The notes beneath the pieces are model-generated. The model worked only from the letters and a program-made list of their open reading frames with translations. It did not search any database and had not been told where the DNA came from. Shown one piece after another: positions 46,267 to 54,915 of a stretch of 64,000 nucleotides of DNA. A program made the translations under genes and the position numbers. The DNA comes from Oscillospiraceae bacterium (lineage in GTDB: Bacteria; Bacillota; Clostridia; Oscillospirales; Oscillospiraceae): the NCBI GenBank assembly GCA_009784725.1, contig WQXS01000006.1, positions 1 to 64,000 of the forward strand, written 5' to 3'. Position 1 is the stretch's first letter, and every line of letters begins with the position of its first letter.

Positions 46267-47247
46267 TTAGCTAATTACGTAAATGTTCGTACTCCCGCTG
46301 ACCGACGAAAAGCTGTATGATGCGTTGCTTTGCATTATTACCGGGATATCACTTGAGAATCTTCCCGATACTGCAGAGTGGCTGACCGTTATTTCTCCGG
46401 TGTTTGGGATGTAGACACTTACGCTGCCCGAAATTGAGCTTGAATCGATCCGCCCGGGAACCGTGCTGCTGCTGATGTCGACACTGCCGGATATTGTGCT
46501 TGAGTCAACTCTGTCAAGCTCACCGCTTACCGTCATCGCTCCGGATATTGTGCTTATGTTCAAATTCGGCACATTTGCTTCGGTAATGTTTATTGAACCG
46601 GAAACTGTGTTGGCATTAAATCTGCCTGCTCTGATGGTTGAACTGTTTATTCTACCCGAGGTTGTGCTCGCTTCGATGTCGCCCGATACAATGTTTGAAA
46701 GTGTTACTGCTCCGGATACCGAGCTTGCTTCAAGGTTTGTTGTATCGAAGCCCGATATATCAATGCTGCCCGATGTAGAGTTTACAATAAGATTGGTCAG
46801 GCCGCTGCTGAGCTCATGCGGTACCAGAACTTCAAGATGCTTTCTTGGTACACTCCCTCTGAATCTGCCCCGCTCGCGAAAATCAATCCGTAAGGTTCCG
46901 CTCGCTGTACTGATGCTCATTTGTTCATTGCTTCGAAGCTCACGCTGTGCATACTCTGTAATTTTAATTTCATTGCCGTCATACGGTGTCACAGTAACCT
47001 CTCCGGCTACCCAGTTGACATTTATTGAATGTACACCTGCGGTGCTTTCTGTCCTGACACCTCTTGCTTCAAAGGACCCTGAGAGATTTTCAATTCCCCC
47101 GCCTATATTTATGCCGAATATGTTGATGTCACTAAAGAATCCCCATCCGCCGAAGATTACGCTTGTCAGAAGCCATATTAAAAGGCCTGTTAATACCAAT
47201 GCCGATACTATCCAGCATATTATTGTTACTATTCTTGTTCCGGTCAT
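46267..47247 (-). CDS. DUF4097 beta-strand repeat protein, membrane anchored
   Basis: This is a 326-residue protein. One N-terminal membrane helix (about 10-35) is followed by a long run of short beta repeats with the pattern 'S-x-SGSVDIS', such as ASSVSGAVTLSN and DSSTISGSVDISSS, that should form a right-handed solenoid outside the cell. Such DUF4097 proteins usually follow PadR and DUF1700 genes, as here. The function is unknown. Envelope stress sensing or adhesion has been suggested for relatives. Confidence 0.85.
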   Translation of the reverse strand: MTGTRIVTIICWIVSALVLTGLLIWLLTSVIFGGWGFFSDINIFGINIGGGIENLSGSFEARGVRTESTAGVHSINVNWVAGEVTVTPYDGNEIKITEYAQRELRSNEQMSISTASGTLRIDFRERGRFRGSVPRKHLEVLVPHELSSGLTNLIVNSTSGSIDISGFDTTNLEASSVSGAVTLSNIVSGDIEASTTSGRINSSTIRAGRFNANTVSGSINITEANVPNLNISTISGAMTVSGELDRVDSSTISGSVDISSSTVPGRIDSSSISGSVSVYIPNTGEITVSHSAVSGRFSSDIPVIMQSNASYSFSSVSGSTNIYVIS

Positions 47248-47251
47248 ATTA

Positions 47252-47926
47252 TCATCTCCTTTTTTTCACTGTAAACAGAACATTTATAAGTGACTCGATA
47301 ACCGCACCGATAATAAATATTATCCAGGTAATATGCCACGCAAATGTAGTAAAGCTGATAATAAAGTACAGTGCGAGGATTATTGACCAAAGTGCAGATG
47401 ATACTGCCTTACGCAGGGCTTTGCGGTCTCTGTCGTCGGATTGCCACTCGCGAAACTCCTCAACCATTGTGTCGGAGTTATTTGCCGAGTTCGATTTTGT
47501 CATGCTGTTGTAAACAAGCAGTCCCGTTGCCCCTGCTATCATTATGAACATAAGCGGTACTCCTATTTGTGATGCGAATGAGAACCCTATAAAATTGAGC
47601 ACTATCAGCGGAAGTACGCAAAGAATGTACATCATTACAGCAAGTGCTGTCAGCATTGCCGACTTTTGACGCGATGCGTCCGTGTCCTGTCTTGTTTGTC
47701 TGTTGTTTTCCATATCTTTCTCCAGTTCTGCAAGCAGTGAGCTTATATCACCGATGCCTGCTATTGTAATGTTATATGCTGCTTCGTTAGTTTTCCCGCC
47801 GGAAACAAGGTCGCGGTATTTATCGTTAAGATTCTGTATCATTTCCTCTTTCAGCTCAACGGCCTTTCTTGTAGGTGTTGCTTCGGAAAAGAGGTCATCA
47901 ACATACCTGCGAATATTATCTTCCAT
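47252..47926 (-). CDS. DUF1700-like membrane protein
   Basis: This is a 224-residue protein. The helical N-terminus (VDDLFSEATPTRKAVELKEE) resembles the HAAS/permease-prefix domain, and four membrane helices follow from about residue 85. It starts 2 bp after the padR stop and ends 4 bp before the DUF4097 gene. The three form a standard operon in Bacillota. The biochemical role is unknown. Confidence 0.82.
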   Translation of the reverse strand: MEDNIRRYVDDLFSEATPTRKAVELKEEMIQNLNDKYRDLVSGGKTNEAAYNITIAGIGDISSLLAELEKDMENNRQTRQDTDASRQKSAMLTALAVMMYILCVLPLIVLNFIGFSFASQIGVPLMFIMIAGATGLLVYNSMTKSNSANNSDTMVEEFREWQSDDRDRKALRKAVSSALWSIILALYFIISFTTFAWHITWIIFIIGAVIESLINVLFTVKKRR

Positions 47927-47928
47927 TA

Positions 47929-48264
47929 TTATCTATCCTCCGTTTCGATTAATTTATCAATCATTTCCTTGGCTGCTTTCCAGTCAGTCAGAAGTGTGCT
48001 GTAGGTGCTTCGCCCCGTATCCGTGATTTTATAGTAGCGGCGCCTTGCTCCCGTTTGCTCGTCACCCCAGTATGATGATATGCAGCCTGCCTGCTCAAGG
48101 CGGCGAAATGCGGTATAAAGAGTCGCTTCCTTTAATTCGTATCTTCCGTCAGTCCGCTGCTGTATGGACTTGTTGATTTCATACCCGTAATTGTCGCTGT
48201 CAATGAGCCGCGCAAGAATTATAGTATCCGTATGACCCCGTATAAGGTCAGAAGCAATTGACAT
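47929..48264 (-). CDS. PadR-family transcriptional regulator
   Basis: This is a 111-residue winged-helix repressor. The pattern LARLIDSDNYGYEINKSIQQR and LYTAFRRLEQAGCISSYWG is typical of PadR. It probably controls its own operon by binding the inverted repeat at its promoter (48412-48432). The effector is unknown. Confidence 0.9.
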   Translation of the reverse strand: MSIASDLIRGHTDTIILARLIDSDNYGYEINKSIQQRTDGRYELKEATLYTAFRRLEQAGCISSYWGDEQTGARRRYYKITDTGRSTYSTLLTDWKAAKEMIDKLIETEDR

Positions 48265-48302
48265 ATCATTATCTTTCCTTTCTGTTAGTTTTTGTTTTAT
48301 GC

Positions 48303-48368
48303 GTGTTGTGTGTTGTGTGTTGTGTGTTGTGTGTTGCGTGTTGCGTGTTGCGTTGCGTTGTGCGTTGC
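48303..48368. repeat. Heptanucleotide tandem repeat in the padR leader
   Basis: Four GTGTTGT and three GTGTTGC units run without a break from 48303 to 48351. Degenerate GTTGC units continue to 48368. They lie between the padR promoter and its start codon, so the mRNA leader carries a C/A-rich repeat. Confidence 0.9.
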
Positions 48369-48398
48369 GGTTTGTACGTTTTTGTTGCTAGCAGGTAT

Positions 48399-48432
48399 AT
48401 ATTATCACAACATACCTCGCCTGTCAAGGTAT
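48399..48432 (-). promoter_or_regulatory. Promoter and operator of the padR operon
   Basis: TTGACA (48422-48427) and TAATAT (48399-48404) are 17 bp apart on the minus strand. The inverted repeat ATACCT-N9-AGGTAT (48412-48432) overlaps the -35 box, a natural site for self-repression. Confidence 0.75.
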
Positions 48433-48486
48433 ATCTTACATTAAATTATCATTAAAATAAATGTATATTGGATTAAAAGAGAAAGG

Positions 48487-48662
48487 GTAGTATTTTATTA
48501 ATTTATTCAGGGTGATTTAGGGTATATAAAATTAATTTCCTTTCGCTCAGAAGAAACGTCCTGTTTATACTGAGCGCCCCTCAGCGTCCATGCTTCGGTG
48601 TGCGAAAACTAATTTTATATACCCTAAACCACCCTCAAAAATAAATTACAACTAAACACTAC
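48487..48662. repeat. Large palindromic element, copy C
   Basis: The arms of about 47-52 nt are complementary with small bulges (private part GTAGT...TATATAAAATT). They flank a core almost identical to copy B: CGCTCA/TGAGCG pairing, GAAACGTCCTGTTTATAC and the TTCG-capped CATGC/GTGTG hairpin. It lies about 110 bp upstream of the M29 aminopeptidase. Confidence 0.85.
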
Positions 48663-48774
48663 TTTGATAAACCATGAAGCACCCTGAATAAAACAGTAAG
48701 ACACTGCCCTGCCTCTTGTCATATTCGCTTGTTTCTGATAATCTGTTCTCAATAAAAACAGAAAGAGGGAAAAC

Positions 48775-50022
48775 ATGAGTAAACAATTATATAATGAGGC
48801 TAAGCTTGATGAGTATGTTGAGCTTATTGTGAGGCAGGGTGTTAATATTCAAAAGGGGCAGCAGCTTTTTATCGGGTGCAGTGTTGATCTTGCTTTTTTT
48901 GCACGCAAAGCAATGGAAGCAGCCTTTAAGGCGGGAGCTTCCAATGTGCATTTAAACTGGACTGATGAAATCAGCAGCAGAACAAGATTCTTAAATGCAG
49001 ATAACAGCGTTTTTGATGTTTTTCCGCCTTGGAGCAAGGTAATGTATGATACGCTTGCCGAAGAAGGTGCAGCGTTTTTGAACATTGTCGCCTCCGACCC
49101 CGAGATATTCAAAGGCGTTGACCCGGACAAGCTGAGCCGTTTTAATATTGCATCATCCAAATCACTTAAGGATTATTATCAAAAACTGATGTCAAGCCAA
49201 ATACGATGGTGTATTGCATCTATACCGTCAGCTTCCTGGGCAAATAAAGTATTCCCCGATGCGGCAAATACCGATGACGCTATTTCAAAATTATGGGAGC
49301 ACATCTTCACCGCTGCAAGAGTTGGCGACGGGAAAGCGGTAAAAAAATGGCAAACCCATATAGAGTCGCTAAAAAAGCGTGTCGATGTATTAAACAGCTA
49401 TAAATTTAAATCAATCCATCTGAAGAACAGTGCAGGAACGGATTTGCAAATGGAGCTTCCGAAAACACATCTGTGGCTCGGCGGCGGAGACAAAGCAAAG
49501 GACGGGCATTTATTCTTACCGAATATTCCGACAGAGGAACTATTCACCGCACCACAGGCGGACAGCGTAAACGGAACTGTCGTCGGCACAATGCCGAATG
49601 TATATAACGGCAATCTAATTGACGGTTTTTCAATTACATTTAAAGACGGCAAGGTCGTATCATATGATGCAAAAACAGGCAAGGAGCATCTTAAAAACAT
49701 GATTAACGACATCCCGGGCATGGACTATCTTGGCGAAATCGCTCTGGTAGAGCATGATTCACCAATCTCCAACATGGGTACTCTTTTCTACAATACACTG
49801 TATGACGAAAATGCAAGCTGCCACCTCGCTCTCGGCAGCGCATACCCCGACAGCATCGAAAACGGCGGAAGCATGTCCGAGGAACAAAGAAAAGCTGCCG
49901 GCATAAACATCAGCGACAACCACCACGATTTCATGTTCGGCTCCTCCGACATGTCAATCACCGGCACAACCCCCTCCGGCGAAAAAGTCACAATATTCGA
50001 AAATGGGAATTTTGCGATATAA
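48775..50022 (+). CDS. M29-family aminopeptidase (AmpS/PepS type)
   Basis: This is a cytoplasmic metal-dependent enzyme that removes N-terminal residues from peptides. It has 415 residues. Expected metal ligands are visible: Glu in NIPTEELFTAPQ, Glu in ALVEHDSPIS, His in ASCHLALGSAYP, and His/Asp in NHHDFMFGSSDMSITG. The start follows AAAGAGGGAAAAC. Palindromic copies C and D flank the gene in opposite orientations. Confidence 0.93.
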   Translation: MSKQLYNEAKLDEYVELIVRQGVNIQKGQQLFIGCSVDLAFFARKAMEAAFKAGASNVHLNWTDEISSRTRFLNADNSVFDVFPPWSKVMYDTLAEEGAAFLNIVASDPEIFKGVDPDKLSRFNIASSKSLKDYYQKLMSSQIRWCIASIPSASWANKVFPDAANTDDAISKLWEHIFTAARVGDGKAVKKWQTHIESLKKRVDVLNSYKFKSIHLKNSAGTDLQMELPKTHLWLGGGDKAKDGHLFLPNIPTEELFTAPQADSVNGTVVGTMPNVYNGNLIDGFSITFKDGKVVSYDAKTGKEHLKNMINDIPGMDYLGEIALVEHDSPISNMGTLFYNTLYDENASCHLALGSAYPDSIENGGSMSEEQRKAAGINISDNHHDFMFGSSDMSITGTTPSGEKVTIFENGNFAI

Positions 50023-50029
50023 AAGACTA

Positions 50030-50222
50030 GGGACAAGTAGTTTATTTGTTTTTGAGGGTGGTTCAGGGGTTGTTAAATTGATTTTCGCACACTCAAGTCA
50101 ATGTCTCGCAAGCGAGCCATAAGACGCCGAGGGGCGCTCTGTTGAAACACGACGTTTCTTCTGAGCGAAAGGAAATTAATTTAACAACCCCTGAATCACC
50201 CTGAACAAATAATACTTGTCCC
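50030..50222. repeat. Large palindromic element, copy D (inverted)
   Basis: The arms start GGGACAAGTA and end TACTTGTCCC, about 45-50 nt, complementary with one bulge. The core is copy B/C type in reverse orientation. The TTCG hairpin region is replaced by a longer piece containing CTCGC-TT-GCGAG. It begins 8 bp after the aminopeptidase stop. Confidence 0.85.
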
Positions 50223-50230
50223 ATTGTTTA

Positions 50231-50398
50231 TCATCTGCCGGTTTTTCGGCGGTTGTAGGCTTTGGGGTTTGGGGGTTTTCTTGTGATGGGGTTTATTTCG
50301 CCCCATGTGCCTCTTTTCGAGTCATGAAATTTCTTTTGCTGCAGTTTTGACTGTTTCTTCAAAGGAACAAAATTTTTTTCTTTTTTATCTTCAATCAT
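50231..50398 (-). CDS. Small basic conserved-type protein (55 aa)
   Basis: This ORF was too short for the track. It encodes 55 residues, rich in Lys/Arg, with the central motif RGTWGEINPITRKPPNPKAY. I recall similar short proteins with a 'RGxWGxxNPVTRKxxNPKAYNR' core in Clostridia, all of unknown role. There is no clear ribosome site before the ATG, but TATAAT-like sequence lies close upstream, so a leaderless or near-leaderless mRNA is possible. It ends 9 bp from copy D. Confidence 0.6.
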   Translation of the reverse strand: MIEDKKEKNFVPLKKQSKLQQKKFHDSKRGTWGEINPITRKPPNPKAYNRRKTGR

Positions 50399-50729
50399 AA
50401 TAAATTATATTATATCATAATTTATAGATATAGATACTTTTCATAAAAGCATATGCCTTTTTTCAAAATAAACAAATCCATTTAGTCATTATGCCAAAAA
50501 TATTAAAATGCGAACTTTCTTTAATCTGCTCTTTTTATGTAGAAACAAATGTAGAAAATGCGGATTTTACTTTTAGTTTTCTTCATTTAATAGCTTCTAA
50601 ATGTGAATTTATTAATCATCACCCTGTTTGCAAGCAGTTACAAGGTATGTTAGGGTGCTTAACAAACATACGTTATTGCAGAAAACTATTGCAATTATAA
50701 TCTATAGGTTATATAATACAGGGAGTAAG
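50399..50729. other. AT-rich gap without a supported gene
   Basis: The region between the small basic protein and the HigB-type gene is very AT-rich. The track ORF at 50491 has a Cys-rich unlikely composition and no ribosome site. A TATAAT-like hexamer (ATATAATA, 50710-50717) lies close before the toxin gene. I see nothing else. Confidence 0.5.
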
Positions 50730-51116
50730 GTGATACTTTTGGAAATTCAAAAACTTTCGGGCTTTAAAAGAATCTACCAGGCAGAATGCTTTCCAAGTGA
50801 AGTCGGTAAAATGCTTGGTAAAAGCACAGGTGATAAAACCCGTTATATGAAATGGTTGTATACATGGTTATCCGTATTAGACAGCGAAGGTATGAAAGCT
50901 TTAAATCTTCAGCAGTTTGAGCACCTCAAGGGAACAAGCAATCCTCGTTTGTACGCTATTCGTCATTCACGCAGCAGAATTAATGAACGGTATATTTTTG
51001 TTTTTTCTTATGAAGAGAGTATTATTCTTTTAACTTCATTTAAAGAAAAAAACTCTAATGATTATCAATCAGCAATTATTCACGCAAAGAACATCTATGC
51101 TGATTTGGAGGGTTAA
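50730..51116 (+). CDS. RelE/HigB-type toxin
   Basis: This is a protein of about 128 residues. I start at GTG 50730 behind GGGAG; TTG at 50739 behind TAAGG is equally possible. The longer ORF runs into an AT-rich leader. The C-terminal half (LYAIRHSRSRINERYIFVFS, YQSAIIHAKNIYADL) has the pattern of HigB/Gp49-like mRNA-cutting toxins. The toxin comes first and the helix-turn-helix antitoxin second, the HigBA order. Confidence 0.75.
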   Translation: MILLEIQKLSGFKRIYQAECFPSEVGKMLGKSTGDKTRYMKWLYTWLSVLDSEGMKALNLQQFEHLKGTSNPRLYAIRHSRSRINERYIFVFSYEESIILLTSFKEKNSNDYQSAIIHAKNIYADLEG

Positions 51117-51413
51117 ATGAGCATAAAAGAAAAATTATTAAACGCAACAGAGAGTACCTGGTTGTCTGAGCATCTGACTCCTGAGGAGATAGATACAGCC
51201 GGATATATTGCTCAAATAGCTTCTTCTATCCAAAAACAACGCAAAGCCAGGGGGTATACGCAAAAGGAATTAGCAAGCATGCTTGGAGTTTCGCAGGTTA
51301 TGGTTTCCCGCTGGGAAAATGGTGAGGAAAATTTCACTATTGCAACCTTGGCAAAAATCTCATCAGCACTTGGTATGAAATTAAATAATCCGTTAGAAAG
51401 ACAGGTTGTTTAA
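51117..51413 (+). CDS. Antitoxin with XRE helix-turn-helix (HigA-like)
   Basis: This is a 98-residue DNA-binding protein. Residues about 35-90 form a Cro/C1-type helix-turn-helix (RGYTQKELASMLGVSQVMVSRWENG). It starts directly after the toxin stop, behind GGAGGG. It would neutralise the toxin and repress the pair. Confidence 0.85.
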   Translation: MSIKEKLLNATESTWLSEHLTPEEIDTAGYIAQIASSIQKQRKARGYTQKELASMLGVSQVMVSRWENGEENFTIATLAKISSALGMKLNNPLERQVV

Positions 51414-51450
51414 ATTTCAATCAAAATGTATAAGATTTTTCATCTTATCA

Positions 51451-52782
51451 TCAATCATTTGAATGTTCCTTTTTCCATTGTTCGATTTGGGTCATGCGTT
51501 CTTTTACGCGGGTTTCCTGGCCTTGGTCGGTTGGTTTGTAATATTTTCGGTCAAGTAAAGAATCGGGCAGGCATTGCATTGAGCTCAGCTTGTCTTCCGT
51601 ATCGTGAGCGTATATATAGTTCTTGCCATAACCCAGTTCTTTCATCAGTTTTGTAGGAGCGTTTCTTATATGCATCGGAACGGGTTCGGCAAGCATGGTC
51701 TGTGCGTCAACCGCTGCGGCACTGTATGCAAGGTCTAAGGCATTCGACTTTGGTGCAAGTGCCATGTATGTTACGGCATGTGTAAGGTGGACGCTGCATT
51801 CGGGCATTCCGATAAAATGGCATGCCTGATAGGCTGTTACGGCAATCTGCAATGCACGGCTGTCCGCCATGCCGATGTCCTCGCTTGCAAAACGAACAAT
51901 ACGCCTTGCGACATAAAGCGGTGTTTCCCCTGCTTCAAGCATTCTTGCAAGCCAGTAAATCGAAGCGTCAACATCACTGTTCCGCATAGATTTATGCAGT
52001 GCGGAAATTATATTAAAATGTTCCTCACCGTTTTTATCATATATGAGAGATTTTTTGCTGATGCACTGCTCGAGCATTTCCATCGTAACGGTTATTCCGG
52101 TTTTAGTAACATTACCATTCAGTACAACCATTTCAAGCGTGCTTAGTGCGACACGTGCATCGCCGTTTGCGAATGCGGCGATAATGTTCAGCATTTCATC
52201 GGTTATTTTTATTTTTGCACCGTCAAATGCACGGGGGTCTTTCACGGCACGTTTTATAAGCCCGAACAAATCATCCTGCGTTAGTGCATTGAGTACAAAT
52301 ACACGGCACCGTGACAAAAGTGCGGAGTTGACTTCAAATGACGGATTTTCGGTCGTTGCACCTATCAGAACAATGCTTCCTTTTTCAACAAAAGGCAAAA
52401 ACGCATCCTGCTGAGCCTTGTTAAAACGGTGAATCTCATCTACGAACAGAATCGTTTTATCACCCATGACACTCATGCGGTCGGCCTGATTCATTACGTC
52501 CCGTATTTCTTTAATCCCGCTTGTAACCGCACTGAAATTGACAAATTCAGCCTTGGTTCTGCCCGCAATGATACGGGCAAGTGTGGTTTTTCCGACACCG
52601 GGCGGACCCCAGAAAATCATCGAAGAAACCATATCCTTGTCTATCATTTGCCGAAGCACCTTACCCTCACCGAGAAGGTGTGTCTGTCCAGCAAATTCAT
52701 CTAAATCACGGGGCCGAAGCTTACTTGCAAGCGGCCCCATCGGTTCATTGCTTTCATACATTGATGTCTGTCTGCTGTTCAT
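51451..52782 (-). CDS. rarA: Replication-associated recombination protein A (RarA/MgsA ATPase)
   Basis: This is an AAA+ ATPase that acts at stalled replication forks. It has 443 residues, Walker A GPPGVGKTT, Walker B FVDEIHRFNK, and the C-terminal tetramerisation region typical of the family. The N-terminus PLASKLRPRDLDEFAGQTHL is diagnostic. Confidence 0.95.
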   Translation of the reverse strand: MNSRQTSMYESNEPMGPLASKLRPRDLDEFAGQTHLLGEGKVLRQMIDKDMVSSMIFWGPPGVGKTTLARIIAGRTKAEFVNFSAVTSGIKEIRDVMNQADRMSVMGDKTILFVDEIHRFNKAQQDAFLPFVEKGSIVLIGATTENPSFEVNSALLSRCRVFVLNALTQDDLFGLIKRAVKDPRAFDGAKIKITDEMLNIIAAFANGDARVALSTLEMVVLNGNVTKTGITVTMEMLEQCISKKSLIYDKNGEEHFNIISALHKSMRNSDVDASIYWLARMLEAGETPLYVARRIVRFASEDIGMADSRALQIAVTAYQACHFIGMPECSVHLTHAVTYMALAPKSNALDLAYSAAAVDAQTMLAEPVPMHIRNAPTKLMKELGYGKNYIYAHDTEDKLSSMQCLPDSLLDRKYYKPTDQGQETRVKERMTQIEQWKKEHSND

Positions 52783-52810
52783 TTTTTACCCCGGTCCCTG
52801 ACCCCTAAAC

Positions 52811-53692
52811 TCATGTTACTATCTTAACCGCTTTATGGCAGTTTATAATTTCTACTTTTTTATGCTTGCCGCCGTCCTCGCCATCGACTGTCCAGGGTAC
52901 TTCTTCTTCGAAAATGAACCTGACATTTGAAGCATGCAGCATGTTTACATTATCGCCGTCATATGTATGTACGGTGACGCTTGACATTATATCCAGAAAA
53001 TCTGCAAGCACAACAGGCTGCTTAACAAGAATAATCTCGAACTCACCGTCGGAGAGGTCGACACGCTCCGGGTTCAGCTTAATAAAACCCGCTATTGATG
53101 TAGAATTTGTAACTCCGCCGAAAATGAAGTCGCCTTCAATAGTTTTGCCGTCATATTCCACGATTGTACGCCTTGGTTTAATCGTCGCAACATCTGCTAT
53201 CCCTCCGAATATATATGCAAGAGGACCGAGCGCACGTTTTGCACTTTGGGGTGTAGAATATGAAACACCCGTAAAGGCTCCGAATGCGGCAATATATGTA
53301 AAGTATCTTTCATAAAACCTGCCTATGTCAATTGCAACAGGCTTACCTTCAAGTATTTTTTTTGCAGCAATCGATGGGTCTCTTGACAAAGCAAGCGTAT
53401 GTGCAACATCGTTTGCAGTTCCTGCCGGAATGTATCCGAGAGGAATTGCCGTACCGGCTCTCAGCAGACCCGAGATAACACCGCTTAGTGTCCCGTCCCC
53501 GCCGACACATACAACCAGATCATGCTTTTCCGCATGCGTATAAACAAGCTCCTCGGGTGTTTCATCATGCGAAAAATAAACCGTGACACTGTAATCGGCA
53601 TCACAAAGCTTTGAAACAATCGTGCCGAGGGCCGTTTTTGAAAGCCCCCGGCCCGAATGAGGATTAATTATAAGCATCATCCTGCGAGTCAT
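52811..53692 (-). CDS. Diacylglycerol kinase family lipid kinase
   Basis: This enzyme phosphorylates a membrane lipid such as diacylglycerol. It has 293 residues, nucleotide-binding motif VGGDGTLSGVISGL and start LIINPHSGRG, as in the YegS/DgkB group. It lies upstream of rarA on the same strand with a 28-bp gap. The exact lipid is not known. Confidence 0.9.
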   Translation of the reverse strand: MTRRMMLIINPHSGRGLSKTALGTIVSKLCDADYSVTVYFSHDETPEELVYTHAEKHDLVVCVGGDGTLSGVISGLLRAGTAIPLGYIPAGTANDVAHTLALSRDPSIAAKKILEGKPVAIDIGRFYERYFTYIAAFGAFTGVSYSTPQSAKRALGPLAYIFGGIADVATIKPRRTIVEYDGKTIEGDFIFGGVTNSTSIAGFIKLNPERVDLSDGEFEIILVKQPVVLADFLDIMSSVTVHTYDGDNVNMLHASNVRFIFEEEVPWTVDGEDGGKHKKVEIINCHKAVKIVT

Positions 53693-53720
53693 GTAAATTC
53701 TCCGTATATGATGAAACCCA

Positions 53721-54893
53721 TCATTTGATTATTCTGACTTTTGTTACTCCTTCGATGCCTTTTATTGCATCTTCGATGCCGTCTGCGATTTTGTCGACAT
53801 CCAGAATTGTATATGCTGCGGGTTTGCCTTTTGTGCCTGCGTTTATCATGTTTTCAATGTTGACGCCGAATTTTGAAAGCGAACTTGTGATAGTTGCAAT
53901 CATATCGGGGACGTTTTTGTGGATAATGCAGATACGGGGGTCGCCGGCCATTCTTGGCAAAACTGCTCCGGGAATGTTGACGGAGTTTATAATGTTGCCG
54001 TTTTCGAGATATTCAATGATTTGGTCGGCTGCCATGCTCACGCAGTTATCTTCACTTTCGGGTGTAGATGCACCGAGATGCGGGATTGCGATAACGCCTT
54101 TTGCTCCCGCTGTTTTTGCGTTCGGGAAGTCCGTTACATAACATGCAACATGCCCCGAATCGAGGGCTGCAAGCATATCGTCATCGTTTACAAGCTCGGC
54201 GCGCGCAGCATTAATTATGCGCACTCCCGGCTTCATTTTTGCAATTGTTTCCTTATTGATAAAATGTTTTGTCGCCTCCATGTACGGAACATTTACGGAA
54301 ATAAAGTCGGATTCTTTATAAATCGAATCAAGGTCGTCGGCACGTTTGATGTCGGAGGATAAATTCCATGCGCCTTCAACCGAGAGATAAGGGTCAAAGC
54401 CGTATACTTTCATTCCGAGTCCCAGAGCGGTATTTGCGATTTTTGCACCTATTGCTCCAAGCCCTATTACACCAAGTGTTTTGCCTAGAACCTCGGGCCC
54501 GACATATGCTGCTTTTTGCTTTTCGACGAGTGCGGGTATTTCGTCACCTTCCGAAACAACGCTTTTTACCCACTCGACACCGCCGATAATATCCCGTGAT
54601 GATAAAAAGAGTGCACAAAGAACAAGCTCTTTAACGGCTCCGGCATTTGCTCCGGGTGTGTTGAAAACGACAATCCCCTCATCTGCACAGCGGTCAACGG
54701 GAATATTATTTACCCCCGCTCCTGCACGGGCGATGCAAAGAAGCTCATTGCCGAATACCATGTCATGGATTTTTGCGCTGCGGAGCATGAGCGCCTCATG
54801 GTTTTCCATTTCGACACCAACCTCATATTTATCGTCGCTGAAGGTTTCAAGCATTTTAGATTTTATATTATTTAGTAATTTAACCTTGAACAT
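53721..54893 (-). CDS. serA: D-3-phosphoglycerate dehydrogenase
   Basis: This enzyme catalyses the first step of serine synthesis, oxidising 3-phosphoglycerate with NAD. It has 390 residues, the NAD-binding motif LGVIGLGAIGAKIANTALGLG, catalytic His in IPHLGASTPESE and a C-terminal ACT domain (about 315-390) that could sense serine. It follows serC by 22 bp, forming a serC-serA operon. Confidence 0.95.
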   Translation of the reverse strand: MFKVKLLNNIKSKMLETFSDDKYEVGVEMENHEALMLRSAKIHDMVFGNELLCIARAGAGVNNIPVDRCADEGIVVFNTPGANAGAVKELVLCALFLSSRDIIGGVEWVKSVVSEGDEIPALVEKQKAAYVGPEVLGKTLGVIGLGAIGAKIANTALGLGMKVYGFDPYLSVEGAWNLSSDIKRADDLDSIYKESDFISVNVPYMEATKHFINKETIAKMKPGVRIINAARAELVNDDDMLAALDSGHVACYVTDFPNAKTAGAKGVIAIPHLGASTPESEDNCVSMAADQIIEYLENGNIINSVNIPGAVLPRMAGDPRICIIHKNVPDMIATITSSLSKFGVNIENMINAGTKGKPAAYTILDVDKIADGIEDAIKGIEGVTKVRIIK

Positions 54894-54915
54894 TGTTATA
54901 TAACCCTTTCTGCAG

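Noticed and set aside
46463-47293. 276-residue plus-strand ORF antisense to the DUF4097 gene
   Set aside because: It mirrors the repetitive codons of the DUF4097 gene, has no ribosome site and no family character.
48258-48455. 65-residue plus-strand ORF rich in Cys and Val
   Set aside because: It is only the translation of the heptanucleotide repeat and is opposite to the padR leader.
50491-50700. 69-residue ORF before the HigB-type gene
   Set aside because: It has no ribosome site, is in an AT-rich gap and shows no recognisable pattern.
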